NCBI RefSeq assembly: GCF_009617595.1
Contig: NZ_WIXK01000005.1
Span: forward strand, 124,001 to 188,000
DNA: 64,000 nucleotides
Reading direction: 5' to 3'
Source: Tritonibacter aquimaris
Lineage (GTDB): Bacteria > Pseudomonadota > Alphaproteobacteria > Rhodobacterales > Rhodobacteraceae
Shown here: positions 32,424-41,461 of the stretch, in pieces
How the letters are laid out: the number at the start of each line of letters is the position of its first letter
How positions within the stretch are numbered: the first letter of the stretch is position 1
Program-made: the position numbers and the translations under genes
Notes under the pieces: generated by a model
What the model was told of the DNA's origin: nothing
Databases searched by the model: none
What the model saw: only the letters and a program-made list of their open reading frames with translations

Positions 32424-33389
32424 TTATGGACGCATTGCTGCGCCCCAGGGAAAGCGGCCGACTTTGATGGTTTTGATGGGTTCACGTTTCGCGACATCAA
32501 TCACCGTCACATCACCAGAGACGCCATTGGTGGTGAAAAGCATCGATTTGTCGGGGGAAAACGCCATGTGCCAGACCCGGCGTCCGACCAGAATGTAGTC
32601 TTCCACCTCATAGGTTTGCGCGTTCACCACCGCCACATGGTTGGACGGGCCAAGCGCAACAAAGGCCGTTTTTTCATCCGGGGTGAATTCAAAGCCCACG
32701 GGTTGTACCCGGTCTGGATGCACCCCTTTGACCTCAAAGCGGATTTTGCCTTTTTCAGACTGGTTTTCGACATCAAAAATCGAAACGGTTCCCCCGATTT
32801 CGGCGCTCACCCATAGTTCGCCACCTTCGGCCGTGAATTCCGCGTGGCGCGGGCGGCTATCAACCAGCGTGTTGGCAAAAAGCTCTTGGGTTTCGGTGTC
32901 GATCCAATGAGCCATATTTGTAGTTTCAGAGGTGGTGATAGCGATCTTGCCATCGGGCGAAACCGCCATGCCCTCTGGTTCAATCCCCACGTTGATCTGC
33001 GCCACAACCGAACGGCTTTTGATATCAACCACTGTGGTGATCGCATCGTCTTCATTGGCGATGTAAAGGTGGCGATCATCTGGATGCAGCACAAATTGTT
33101 CGGGGTCCTCACCTGAAGGCAGATCATACAGAACCTTGCCCGTGTCCGGATCCATCACCTGAACCGTGTCACTGTCAGAGGCGCAGATATAGACCCGGCT
33201 GAAATCCTTGGAGAAGGTGATGCCACGTGGGCGCTCACCGGTTTCAATTGTGCGGGTCACCTCAAGGGTTTCGACATCAATCACCGAAATCGTGTCGTCT
33301 TTTTCATTGGTTACCCAGATTTCACCAGCCTCAGCAAAGCTACAGAACGGAATCAGGGCAGAGCCCAGGATCAACGATTTTAATGTCAT
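32424..33389 (-). CDS. Periplasmic seven-bladed beta-propeller protein (YVTN-type)
   Basis: A 321-residue protein with a signal peptide (MTLKSLILGSALIPFCSFAE). It has repeated YVTN-like blades: EIWVTNEKDDTISVIDVETL, RVYICASDSDTVQVMDPDTG and HLYIANEDDAITTVVDIKSR, up to TNGVSGDVTVIDVAKREPI at the end. It belongs with the propeller proteins tied to PQQ-dependent alcohol use. Its start overlaps the stop of the binding-protein gene (33386-33389). It may scaffold or deliver PQQ or metal to the dehydrogenase; that is inference. Confidence 0.85.
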   Translation of the reverse strand: MTLKSLILGSALIPFCSFAEAGEIWVTNEKDDTISVIDVETLEVTRTIETGERPRGITFSKDFSRVYICASDSDTVQVMDPDTGKVLYDLPSGEDPEQFVLHPDDRHLYIANEDDAITTVVDIKSRSVVAQINVGIEPEGMAVSPDGKIAITTSETTNMAHWIDTETQELFANTLVDSRPRHAEFTAEGGELWVSAEIGGTVSIFDVENQSEKGKIRFEVKGVHPDRVQPVGFEFTPDEKTAFVALGPSNHVAVVNAQTYEVEDYILVGRRVWHMAFSPDKSMLFTTNGVSGDVTVIDVAKREPIKTIKVGRFPWGAAMRP

Positions 33390-34552
33390 TGGAAGGCCTC
33401 ACATGTGCTTTCGGGTTGGTCAGCGCCAAGGGTGTCCATTTCACTGGTCTGATGCAGATAGCCGGGCAGGGGCGCTTGGGTGACGACAGCGCGTTGCGTC
33501 ACCAATGGGATCGGTTGGCGCAGCTGGCCATTCCAGCTGCGATAGCTGAGTGGACGGCCTTTGAACCCTGCAAGTTCAAATGTCTCTGACAAGATAAAAT
33601 CGCGCAGGGTCTGCGGGTCTGCGCTGCCGGTTCGCGTCACCGCTTCTCCAATGCTGCGCACAGCAGCCCATGCACCATAATCACGAGCGCGCATGTCGCG
33701 CTGGGCGAGATCGTGGAAGCGGCTTTGTAGTTGCGCAGCACCCCACTGTTCAACGACCCTGCTCCAGGTCTGCGGCATCAGCCCGGCTGATCCTGCCACC
33801 GGGCGCGCGCGCCAGGTGTTAAACGGGATATAGCGGCCAAAATCATCGGTTTCATCCGCGACCAACAAAAGGTCGTAGTCGCCCAAGCGTTGGGTTAGCA
33901 GCGGGATTTCCTGTGCCGCGTTGCGGCGCATATCTGCGTCAATGTCCCAGGTGAGTTCCGCGGAAATCTTCAGGCCAAATTTATGGGCGCTGTCGCGCAG
34001 GGCTTGGGCAAAGGTCAAATCAATTGGATTGGGGCCAGAAATGAGAGCCAGATCTTCCCAGCGTTTACTCCGGGCAAACTGCATCAACGCGTCGGCACGC
34101 ATAGCGTCGCTGGGGACGGAATGAAGCAGATTGGCGCGACAATCGCTGCCGCGCAGTGCAATGTCTCCTGCGCTTGCGTTAAAAAGCAGAGCGTTTTGGG
34201 CTTGGGTGAGATCGGCAATGGTTGTGATGTTTTGTGGTGCAACATCCAGAACCAAAAGCTGCGATTGCTGCAACGCAGATTGTGCGGAAGCAATAACATC
34301 CGCGTCAGTTGTTACTTCCAAGACTGTCAAAGCATAGGTGTGACCGAGGAACTGACCGGTGGTTTTGTTATCTTTCAGCGCAAGCTCAGCCCCCGCACGC
34401 GCAAGATCTTCTGGGACCGGGTCCAGATTTGACAGCGTTGGGCGATCTGACTGTACCTGTTTCAAGAACACAATTGGAATGTCGATTGATGTCGCGCCTG
34501 CGAGCATCGGTTGCGCTGCTAAAAATAGCGTTGCAATCAAACGTCTTAGCAT
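33386..34552 (-). CDS. Periplasmic ABC-type binding protein of the PQQ cluster
   Basis: A 388-residue protein of the branched-chain-amino-acid-binding fold. It has a signal peptide (MLRRLIATLFLAAQPMLA), then SIDIPIVFLKQVQSDRPTL, and conserved inner parts such as LLFNASAGDIALRGSDC and LMPQTWSRVVEQWGAAQLQS. It resembles the binding proteins that accompany quinoprotein dehydrogenases with an ABC pair. GGGAGGAG before the ATG at 34552 decides the start over a TTG at 34567. It heads the minus-strand operon to the dehydrogenase. Ligand unknown. Confidence 0.85.
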   Translation of the reverse strand: MLRRLIATLFLAAQPMLAGATSIDIPIVFLKQVQSDRPTLSNLDPVPEDLARAGAELALKDNKTTGQFLGHTYALTVLEVTTDADVIASAQSALQQSQLLVLDVAPQNITTIADLTQAQNALLFNASAGDIALRGSDCRANLLHSVPSDAMRADALMQFARSKRWEDLALISGPNPIDLTFAQALRDSAHKFGLKISAELTWDIDADMRRNAAQEIPLLTQRLGDYDLLLVADETDDFGRYIPFNTWRARPVAGSAGLMPQTWSRVVEQWGAAQLQSRFHDLAQRDMRARDYGAWAAVRSIGEAVTRTGSADPQTLRDFILSETFELAGFKGRPLSYRSWNGQLRQPIPLVTQRAVVTQAPLPGYLHQTSEMDTLGADQPESTCEAFQ

Positions 34553-34704
34553 TGGTGCTCCTCCCAATTCTCAGGCTAAGCGCTGATCTGGACAAGAGAC
34601 ATAGGACCATAGTCGAATTTTCCCCATACCTTAAACCAAGGTCGAATATCCGAGTAGCAAGCGCCTGCGTTAGACCAAGGTTAAGGCTCGAAAGGGAGGT
34701 TGAT
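34553..34704. promoter_or_regulatory. Divergent promoter with repeated ACCA-GTCGAAT blocks
   Basis: ACCATAGTCGAATTTTCC at 34606-34623 and ACCAAGGTCGAATATCC at 34635-34651 are direct repeats 29 bases apart. A shorter ACCAAGG lies at 34674-34680. All lie between the binding-protein operon (minus) and the cytochrome gene (plus). They are the best candidates for the site that switches on both. Confidence 0.55.
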
Positions 34705-35385
34705 ATGACTTTGAGAAACGCGCTGACCGCTTCTTTTCTGATGGCAGCTCCAGCGATTGCGCTGGCCCACGGCGATGTGGCGCCGCAACCTATGGATACA
34801 GATGCTTTGCCTGATGTGGGTGAAGAGTGGTTGATTGAGAACCCCTATCGCGACCAAGGGGAAGACGTGTGGGAAACCGCTATTGAGATCGGTGACAGTG
34901 GCTACAATCAGAATTGTGCACGCTGTCATGGTCTTGGTGTTGTGTCCGGTGGCTTGGCACCTGATCTGCGCTATCTGGAAGCCGAAGAATTTGGCGATGA
35001 GTGGTATATGGAGCGCTTCCGCACCGGATATACTCAAAACGGTATTACAAAAATGCCGGGCTTTGGGGATCTGTTGGGGCAAAAGGCAGCCTGGGCGATA
35101 CGTACCTATATCGAGACCCGCCCGGATGATGGTGCCTTGGATGACGCGACACCACGTCTGAAAGAAATCCGCGACGAGTTGCAGGCTATGTCTGCGTCTG
35201 GCGGCGGTGATATTGGCGCGCTGCAAACTGAGCTCGCTGAGATTGCAGAAAGTGTCGAAACCGGCTCTGGTGCTCCGATTGCGGATAGTGTGGCCTGGCG
35301 GGCTGCCAACTTGATTGCGGGAGATGCGCCTGATTTTGCAAAAGCAGCTGAAGTTCTGACAATTGGCTTGTCGGCTGCACAGTAA
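34705..35385 (+). CDS. Periplasmic cytochrome c, electron acceptor of the PQQ dehydrogenase
   Basis: A 226-residue protein with a signal peptide (MTLRNALTASFLMAAPAIALA). The single haem site is C71-A-R-C74-H75 (NQNCARCHGLG) and the likely Met ligand is M117 (ITKMPGFGD). A C-terminal helical tail beyond residue 150 is not part of the usual cytochrome fold. It belongs with the c-550 type cytochromes found beside quinoprotein alcohol dehydrogenases. AGGGAGG before the ATG fixes the start. It probably takes electrons from the dehydrogenase to an oxidase. Confidence 0.9.
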   Translation: MTLRNALTASFLMAAPAIALAHGDVAPQPMDTDALPDVGEEWLIENPYRDQGEDVWETAIEIGDSGYNQNCARCHGLGVVSGGLAPDLRYLEAEEFGDEWYMERFRTGYTQNGITKMPGFGDLLGQKAAWAIRTYIETRPDDGALDDATPRLKEIRDELQAMSASGGGDIGALQTELAEIAESVETGSGAPIADSVAWRAANLIAGDAPDFAKAAEVLTIGLSAAQ

Positions 35386-35404
35386 GGAGCAATAGTTTCT
35401 GACC

Positions 35405-36304
35405 ATGGGCTTGGGGAATTTATATATCGCCGCAACACTGGCTTATGCCGTTTCCATGTCATCTGCATGGGCGCGCTGCGCTGACTATATTCCCCAGCCA
35501 AAGCCCCAGAACGCTTCTCGTGACATCGTGGGGCAAGATCTTGATACCATTCAGGAACGTGGTTTTATCACCTTTGCCGCCTATGAAGATTTCCCGCCGT
35601 GGTCTTGGGAAGACGGCGGGAAAATCACAGGCGTTGATATCGAGATTGGCAGGCTGATTGCCGAAGAGCTTGGCGTCGAGGCCCGTTTCAATCTAGTCGC
35701 AGCCGGAGAAGATCTGGCAACAGATTTGCGCAATTGGCTCTGGAAAGGGCCGATTGTTGGCGGCCAGGTGGCCAATGTCATGTTGCATGTGCCCTATGAC
35801 AGCGAATTTGCCTGCCGGGTGGAGCAGGTGGTGTTTACCGGCCAGTATCACACCGAAGAAATCGCCATTGCCTATCGCAAGGATGACTACCCCGAGGATC
35901 CACCGCTGCCTGCGTATTTCCGATTTGATACGGTTGGGGTGGAAAACGATTCCATTGCGGATTTTTACCTTTCATCCTTTCCCGGCGGGCAACTTTCCCA
36001 AAACGTAACCCGTTATCCAACCATGTCTGAGGCAATGGCAGGACTTGATGCGGGAAACACCATGGCGGCGATGGGGCCGCGTGCGCAGCTTGAATTTGGC
36101 CTGACGGATGCCACCGATGTACATGTGCCGCCTTTGCCGGGGTTCGCCGTGGGATCGTGGGATATCGGTGTTGGGGTTCATTTTGCCTATCGCCCCTTGG
36201 CCTATGCGGTGGGGGATGCGATTTTTGCTGCGCTCCAGGATGGCCGCATGGACGCCATTTTCACGCGTTACGGGCTGACGCTAACACCGCCAGAACTGCG
36301 CTGA
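35405..36304 (+). CDS. XoxJ/MxaJ-like periplasmic protein
   Basis: A 299-residue solute-binding-fold protein with an N-terminal signal-like segment (LYIAATLAYAVSMSSAWA). RGFITFAAYEDFPPWSWEDG and ITGVDIEIGRLIAEELGVEA are typical of the family placed beside quinoprotein dehydrogenases, which is thought to help mature the enzyme. It follows the cytochrome gene by 19 bases. The AAGGAG is 15 bases before the ATG, rather far. Role in activating the apo-dehydrogenase is known from XoxJ relatives and inferred here. Confidence 0.85.
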   Translation: MGLGNLYIAATLAYAVSMSSAWARCADYIPQPKPQNASRDIVGQDLDTIQERGFITFAAYEDFPPWSWEDGGKITGVDIEIGRLIAEELGVEARFNLVAAGEDLATDLRNWLWKGPIVGGQVANVMLHVPYDSEFACRVEQVVFTGQYHTEEIAIAYRKDDYPEDPPLPAYFRFDTVGVENDSIADFYLSSFPGGQLSQNVTRYPTMSEAMAGLDAGNTMAAMGPRAQLEFGLTDATDVHVPPLPGFAVGSWDIGVGVHFAYRPLAYAVGDAIFAALQDGRMDAIFTRYGLTLTPPELR

Positions 36305-36308
36305 GGTT

Positions 36309-37190
36309 TCAGATTGTTGTGATCTGGCCCGCGTGATCCACTGCAATAACCTCATTGATTTCAGGCAGGTTGCTTTTTGCCGCTTTGATTTCTTCAACTG
36401 TCATCGTGCAAAACGCTGTGGAGGCGGCATCGGCCAGGGCTGCACTGTGCGCCATAACAGACACCGTGCTCCAGTTCATATCAGCGCCGGTGGGGCTCAG
36501 GATATGTGAATGACGCGCATCAAGCTGCAGCGCGCCGGGGCTTGAGGTGGCAATCGCCTGGTTCATAAGCTTGCGCGTGGTGACAAGCCCCGCACTTGGA
36601 TCTTCGACACCAATATGAAACGGGCCGCCGAGCGCCGCGAATTCTCCGATATTGATCAGGGATTTTTGCAGGCCAACTGCGGCAAGCTGGGATTTGATGA
36701 CATCCGTTGCATATCCTTGTGCAATACCATTGAGGGTGAGCGCTTGACCGCTATCTAGCGCAATTTGATCGGGGCTCTGTGTGACGCGCTCCCAGCCAAT
36801 CGCGTGTCTTGCTGCTTGTGTTGGCTGTCCGCGCGACAGTGCAAGCCATAGCGGCTGAACCGTCGGGTCAAACGCGCCGGATGTGGCGCGGTGGATAGTG
36901 TCACACTGGCGCAAGAGCTCCTGCATCCAGGGATGTGGGTGTGCTAATTTTCCAGCACGATTGAGCCCGGACAGTGCTGAATTGGGATCATACAGGCTGA
37001 ACTGTCGCTCAATCAGTTTAAGCTGCGCTTTGCAGGTATTCAGTGCGGTTTGGGCCAGATGAGCGGGCGCATAAAGGCTGATCTGAACATCTGCACCTAA
37101 GGCAAACCCACGCCAACGTGTCGGGCTTGCATCGGCCGGAAAGCCGATCACACAGGCGCTGAGCGTCAGGAATCTACGACGAGATATCAT
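36309..37190 (-). CDS. apbE: FAD:protein FMN transferase (ApbE family)
   Basis: A 293-residue protein that attaches FMN to a Thr/Ser of a partner flavoprotein. The N-terminus MISRRRFLTLSACVIGF is a Tat-type signal, so it acts in the periplasm. LTLNGIAQGYATDVIKSQL is the family's core motif; GALQLDARHSHILSPTG and ADAASTAFC follow. The start at 37190 overlaps the stop of the NosR-like gene (ATGA). That gene encodes a protein with an FMN-binding domain, so it is the obvious substrate. It converges with the XoxJ-like gene with 4 bases between. Confidence 0.9.
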   Translation of the reverse strand: MISRRRFLTLSACVIGFPADASPTRWRGFALGADVQISLYAPAHLAQTALNTCKAQLKLIERQFSLYDPNSALSGLNRAGKLAHPHPWMQELLRQCDTIHRATSGAFDPTVQPLWLALSRGQPTQAARHAIGWERVTQSPDQIALDSGQALTLNGIAQGYATDVIKSQLAAVGLQKSLINIGEFAALGGPFHIGVEDPSAGLVTTRKLMNQAIATSSPGALQLDARHSHILSPTGADMNWSTVSVMAHSAALADAASTAFCTMTVEEIKAAKSNLPEINEVIAVDHAGQITTI

Positions 37191-39289
37191 TTGGCACCTT
37201 CCAGTGTCGCAAGGCTTGCTGCCTTGGGGCGCTGCTGTTTGGCTTTGCGTTTTGCAGCAATGATCAAAGGGACACATTGCGCGTCGTCATTGTGAATGGT
37301 CACACAGTCCAAGCATTGAAAACATTCATTATAGGCGATTTTTCCGTCTTCCTCTATCGCTCCATAGCTGCATTTTACTTTGCACAGCTGACAGGGGGAG
37401 CCGCATTCTGTTCTGCGCGCAATCCAGTCCCGTCCCCGGATCAAGCCGCCAATGGCCATTACGGCACCCAATGGGCAGACATAGCGGCAGAAACCTTTGA
37501 ACAGGACCATCCCGCTCAGAAGCCACAGCGCGGCATAGGCGACATAGTACCACTCGCGCACAAAAAATGTGGTGATGGCGGTTTTGAACGGCTCTACTTC
37601 TGCCGCCTTGTCGAGATTGTCAGGCGACCAGAGCGTGATGCCAACAAGAGCGGCCAGCACGCCATATTTCACCCATTTCAATCGTTTGTCCCACATTGCT
37701 GATGGGTTGTAGCTTGGCAGACGCAAGAGCCGCCCAAGATGGTGGGCAAATTCCTGTAGCGCCCCAAACGGGCAGAGCCAGCCGCAAAAATAACCACGCC
37801 CCCAAAGGACAAAACCGATGATCACGCCCCCCCAGATCAGCAGCGAGAACGGATCATAGAGCAAAAATACGTAGCTGCCGCCATCAAGTGCTGCGCGCAA
37901 AACGCCCATGACCGTGACGATCGACAATTGCCCCTGACCCCACCAGCCAATGAACACGACGACAGATGCAAGAATCGCCAAACGTATCGGTGTATAATAG
38001 CGCTGATTGGCGAGCATATCCTGTTTCACCAGCAATGTAGTGCTGAGCGCGAGGAGCACTGCGCCCAAAAGGATCAGATCTGCCTGCCGATTGCGCAGGG
38101 CTTCCAGCCAGGGTGGAACCGGCTTGGGTGGTGTGTCGCGTAGAAAAAAGCGCTCATCCGTCTGATGGGCCACTTCAAGGGTCACAGAGCCTTTTTCGGG
38201 GCGAAAAATTCCGTGCTCGCGTATCGCGGAAACATTCAGCTGCCATGGGCGTGAGGGATCAAATCCAAGTCTGCGATCCGTGCGCAAGATCATTGCAACC
38301 CCATCGGGCACACCGGTGGCAAGTTCTACAAACAGATCCGCATCGCGCAGTGCGACGGGCAACCCATCCTGTTCAGCGGCAATTAAATCGGGGGCGGTGT
38401 TACGCACAAAATCGTCGGAAACCAGCCCGTGACGGCCGCGTTCGATCAACAAAAGCGGCTCATCGTGATCTGAGATTGTCAGAAACCGCTGCAGTTCCTC
38501 ATAGCCATCCTGACTGAGTACCGCGCGGGCAATGGACTTTGGACCTACATCTACCACCCATAGATCCAGATAATGTCCTTCAGGGTCAGATGTGGCCTCA
38601 TCATCATCGTCTTCCCAAGTGGTGCCTGCAAACAATTGGTCAACTTCGGCATTGGTCACCACAGTGTGTTGCGCCACACCTTGGTGAACCAGATCCACCC
38701 AGGTTAGCGGCTCATCCAGGTCTGGGTTGGGGTAGGCTGGTGGTACAGTTGAGATACCTTGCAGCTTCTCTTTGGCAACGGCCAAGGCAGCTGCCATCAC
38801 CGATTCATGGGCTATGCGCACTGAGGCGGTCGCCTTGGTGACACCATCCAGGTAAACCAGCGAAGAATTACCCGATCCGTCCCCATAGGGGGTTCCCACC
38901 ACCACCGATGACGATATGGAAAGGCCCGGGTATTGCTCAAAAAACTTGTGAAACGGGGCTTCGCCGAGGCCAGACACAAAGATCGGTTCATTGTGATCCA
39001 ATAGGCGAACATCGAGGAAGTTTCCTTCTAGATCCAGCACCACCAGCATGTTGATTGCGCTGCCCGAAAACCCCGGCAGCGGTGCAAGCGGTTCGGTCTC
39101 AAAGACATATCCTGCCTCTGCACCGCCCGAATTCAACAGGTTATAAACACCATTCTCGCCCTGCATTTCGCCAAGGGAAAACGGCGGCATGATCAGCTCA
39201 GCGAGAGCGTCGCGATCACGACCTTCGGCAAGGGCTGCTCCCCCAAACCATACCGTGATCAAAAGCCATGTGATCCAACGTAGTAACAT
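37187..39289 (-). CDS. NosR/NirI-like membrane flavo-iron-sulfur protein
   Basis: A 700-residue protein. The signal (MLLRWITWLLITVWFGGAAL) is followed by a periplasmic FMN-binding domain whose flavinylation motif reads DGVTKATASV (near residue 130). A membrane part with about five or six helices begins near residue 410 (LILLGAVLLALSTTLLV). It holds CGWLCPFGALQEF and CRYVCPLGAVMAIGG, and the C-terminal cysteines CQLCKVKC and CFQCLDC follow. This is the build of NosR, which moves electrons between quinol pool and periplasm. No nos genes are near; it lies in the PQQ island beside apbE, which suggests an electron route for alcohol oxidation. Confidence 0.85.
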   Translation of the reverse strand: MLLRWITWLLITVWFGGAALAEGRDRDALAELIMPPFSLGEMQGENGVYNLLNSGGAEAGYVFETEPLAPLPGFSGSAINMLVVLDLEGNFLDVRLLDHNEPIFVSGLGEAPFHKFFEQYPGLSISSSVVVGTPYGDGSGNSSLVYLDGVTKATASVRIAHESVMAAALAVAKEKLQGISTVPPAYPNPDLDEPLTWVDLVHQGVAQHTVVTNAEVDQLFAGTTWEDDDDEATSDPEGHYLDLWVVDVGPKSIARAVLSQDGYEELQRFLTISDHDEPLLLIERGRHGLVSDDFVRNTAPDLIAAEQDGLPVALRDADLFVELATGVPDGVAMILRTDRRLGFDPSRPWQLNVSAIREHGIFRPEKGSVTLEVAHQTDERFFLRDTPPKPVPPWLEALRNRQADLILLGAVLLALSTTLLVKQDMLANQRYYTPIRLAILASVVVFIGWWGQGQLSIVTVMGVLRAALDGGSYVFLLYDPFSLLIWGGVIIGFVLWGRGYFCGWLCPFGALQEFAHHLGRLLRLPSYNPSAMWDKRLKWVKYGVLAALVGITLWSPDNLDKAAEVEPFKTAITTFFVREWYYVAYAALWLLSGMVLFKGFCRYVCPLGAVMAIGGLIRGRDWIARRTECGSPCQLCKVKCSYGAIEEDGKIAYNECFQCLDCVTIHNDDAQCVPLIIAAKRKAKQQRPKAASLATLEGAK

Positions 39290-39424
39290 GGAATCAGCCT
39301 ATGGGGCACGTTGTGCGCTCGCTATACGACGTTGGTCTGGGAGGCGGTGCTACGACCAAAGCACCATTTGCGCTCTGATTGGCTCTGCATATCCTTAATC
39401 ATACACACAACGGAGGAGACGAAT
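39290..39424. promoter_or_regulatory. Divergent promoter between the NosR-like gene and pqqA
   Basis: TACGAC occurs at 39325-39330 and again at 39351-39356, and TTGGTC (39332-39337) is inverted relative to GACCAA (39354-39359). These resemble the GGTCGTA half-sites elsewhere in the island. Two oppositely read genes share the 135 bases. Confidence 0.45.
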
Positions 39425-39535
39425 ATGGCGTGGAGCGCACCTACACTGAAAGAGATCAACTGCGGCATGGAAATCAACATGTACAGCCCCTCAGAAGATG
39501 AGGGCAGCCGTGGCCACGAGCCGGATCTATTCTAA
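39425..39535 (+). CDS. pqqA: PQQ precursor peptide PqqA (36 aa)
   Basis: The substrate peptide whose Glu and Tyr are joined to make pyrroloquinoline quinone. It reads MAWSAPTLKEINCGMEINMY followed by an acidic tail ending EPDLF. The E-x-x-x-Y pair (E16, Y20) is present, which is the crosslinked pair in this family. GGAGGAG precedes the ATG. A longer reading frame from 39311 is a shadow. It heads pqqABCDE and is divergent from the NosR-like gene. Confidence 0.93.
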   Translation: MAWSAPTLKEINCGMEINMYSPSEDEGSRGHEPDLF

Positions 39536-39561
39536 GTGAATTTCACGGGCGGAGCCCAGAA

Positions 39562-40449
39562 ATGAAGTTTATAGTCTTAGGCGCTGCGGCAGGTGGTGGC
39601 CTGCCGCAGTGGAATTGCGGCTGTGCCAATTGCTGCGATGCGCGGCGCGGTGTCATCCCCTTTGCAAGCCAGTCTTCGCTCGCAGTTTCTGTGAACGATA
39701 CAGATTGGGCTGTGCTGAATGCCTCTCCCGATATTCGGACACAGTTGCAGACAACGCCTGCGCTTCATCCAACAGCATTGCGGCACAGCCCAATTTCCTC
39801 AGTCCTGCTCACCAATGGGGATATAGACCATGTCGCTGGTCTGTTGAGCCTGCGTGAACAAACCCCGTTTGATCTTTATGCAACGGGGGATATCCACGAG
39901 GTTCTGACCCAGAACAGCATCTTTGAAGCGGTAAACCGAAATGTAGTGTCGCGCCACCAGATCGCGCTTGAAACCCGGTTTGATGTTTTGCCCAGTCTGG
40001 AAACCATAGTGTTCCCGGTTCCGGGCAAAGTGCCGCTCTATTTAGAAGGTGCTGAGGTTCAAACCGATATGATGGGAGAGCAAACCGTTGGCGTGCGCCT
40101 GTCGGATGGCAAACGGGTGGCCTATTATATCCCTGGCTGCGCCATGGTGACGGATGCGCTTTTGAGCCAGATCTCGGATGCGGATATCTTGTTCTTTGAC
40201 GGCACGCTTTGGGACGATGATGAGATGATCCGCACGGGCACCGGTGTCAAAACCGGACGGCGTATGGGGCATATTCCGATCAGCGGTGAGGATGGATCTA
40301 TTGCCATGCTCAATAGCCTGAGCTGCCGTAAAGTCTATATTCATATGAATAACACCAACCCGGTGTGGCAGCCCAGCAGCCAAGAACGCGCCTTTGTCGA
40401 AGAAAACGGCTGGGTGGTGCCCGTGGATGGTTTGGAGATCATGCTATGA
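39562..40449 (+). CDS. pqqB: PqqB, metal-dependent hydrolase-fold oxygenase of PQQ synthesis
   Basis: A 295-residue member of the metallo-beta-lactamase fold, MKFIVLGAAAGGGLPQWNCG at the start. The usual hydrolase HxHxDH motif is replaced by TNGDIDHVAGLLSLRE, as is usual for PqqB. Its role in PQQ synthesis is thought to be hydroxylation of a diTyr-like intermediate. It lies 26 bases after pqqA and overlaps pqqC by four bases. Confidence 0.95.
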   Translation: MKFIVLGAAAGGGLPQWNCGCANCCDARRGVIPFASQSSLAVSVNDTDWAVLNASPDIRTQLQTTPALHPTALRHSPISSVLLTNGDIDHVAGLLSLREQTPFDLYATGDIHEVLTQNSIFEAVNRNVVSRHQIALETRFDVLPSLETIVFPVPGKVPLYLEGAEVQTDMMGEQTVGVRLSDGKRVAYYIPGCAMVTDALLSQISDADILFFDGTLWDDDEMIRTGTGVKTGRRMGHIPISGEDGSIAMLNSLSCRKVYIHMNNTNPVWQPSSQERAFVEENGWVVPVDGLEIML

Positions 40450-41174
40450 CAGTTGAGATGCTCGAAACCCGCCTACGTGCCATTGGCGAGACCCGCTATC
40501 ACGACAAACACCCGTTTCACCACAAGCTCCATTCGGGGCAATGCACCCCGGATCAGGTGCGGGCTTGGGTGATCAATCGATGGGCCTATCAGGCCGCAAT
40601 CCCAATGAAAGACGCGGCATTTCTGTCGCGCTGCAGTGATCCCGCCATGCGTCGCGAATGGCGCTCTCGGATCGAAGATCACGACGGCGGCGTGGCTGAG
40701 GGCGGCGGGTTGCGTCGCTGGTTGAAACTGGCCGAGGCGGTCGGGCTGGATCCAGACTACGTCGCCTCGGGGCAGGGGATCTTGCCTGCAACCCGTTTCG
40801 CGGTTGATGCTTATGTGCGCTATGTGCGTGATATGCCATTGCTTCAGGCGGTGGCCTCGTCGTTGACGGAGCTTTTTGCGCCCTCAATCCATGAACGCCG
40901 CATTGAGGGCCTGCTGGAACACTATGATTTCGCCAATGCCGAAAGCCTGTCTTATTTCCGCAAACGCTTGAGCGAGGCGCCTAAAGATGTGGAATTTGGC
41001 CTCGCTTGGGTGCTGAAACATGCGGATACCGAAGAAAAGGCTGACATGGCCTGCGAGGCTTTGATGTTCAAAACAGATGTGCTCTGGGCGCAGCTTGATG
41101 CGCTTTGGGGGGCATATGTGGAACCGGGCCGTATTCCGCCAGGTGCCTGGCAGCCAGGAGAGGGGCTGTTGTGA
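40446..41174 (+). CDS. pqqC: PqqC, pyrroloquinoline-quinone synthase
   Basis: A 242-residue cofactor-free oxidase that performs the last ring closure and eight-electron oxidation of PQQ. The family landmarks are [20 protein letters not shown] near the start, [20 protein letters not shown], and [20 protein letters not shown]. The C-terminal part reads [20 protein letters not shown]. Its start overlaps the pqqB stop; the in-frame extension to 40365 is not real. Confidence 0.95.
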   Translation: MTVEMLETRLRAIGETRYHDKHPFHHKLHSGQCTPDQVRAWVINRWAYQAAIPMKDAAFLSRCSDPAMRREWRSRIEDHDGGVAEGGGLRRWLKLAEAVGLDPDYVASGQGILPATRFAVDAYVRYVRDMPLLQAVASSLTELFAPSIHERRIEGLLEHYDFANAESLSYFRKRLSEAPKDVEFGLAWVLKHADTEEKADMACEALMFKTDVLWAQLDALWGAYVEPGRIPPGAWQPGEGLL

Positions 41175-41461
41175 TGGATCTTGCATTTGCCAAAGCGGAT
41201 TGCCCTGTGTTGCCCCGTGGCGTGCGGATGCACGAAGATCGTGTGCGTGGTGGTATGGTGCTTTTGGCCCCGGAAAAGGCTGTTGCGCTTGACCCTATCG
41301 GAATTGCAATTCTCAGCCGGGTCGATGGGGTGTCTTGTTTTGGCGACATAATATCGGACCTGGCTGAGACCTATAATGCGCCAGTGGATCAGATCGAAAA
41401 AGACGTGCAGGCTTTTCTGGTCGGATTGCGGGCGCGCATGTTTGTTTCGGTGGTGTCATGA
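41174..41461 (+). CDS. pqqD: PqqD, peptide chaperone of PqqE
   Basis: A 95-residue RiPP-recognition protein that brings PqqA to PqqE. It starts [20 protein letters not shown]; the core WHTH fold is seen as [20 protein letters not shown] and [20 protein letters not shown]. Its ATG shares a base with the pqqC stop (TGATG), and its stop overlaps the pqqE start by four bases. Confidence 0.93.
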   Translation: MDLAFAKADCPVLPRGVRMHEDRVRGGMVLLAPEKAVALDPIGIAILSRVDGVSCFGDIISDLAETYNAPVDQIEKDVQAFLVGLRARMFVSVVS

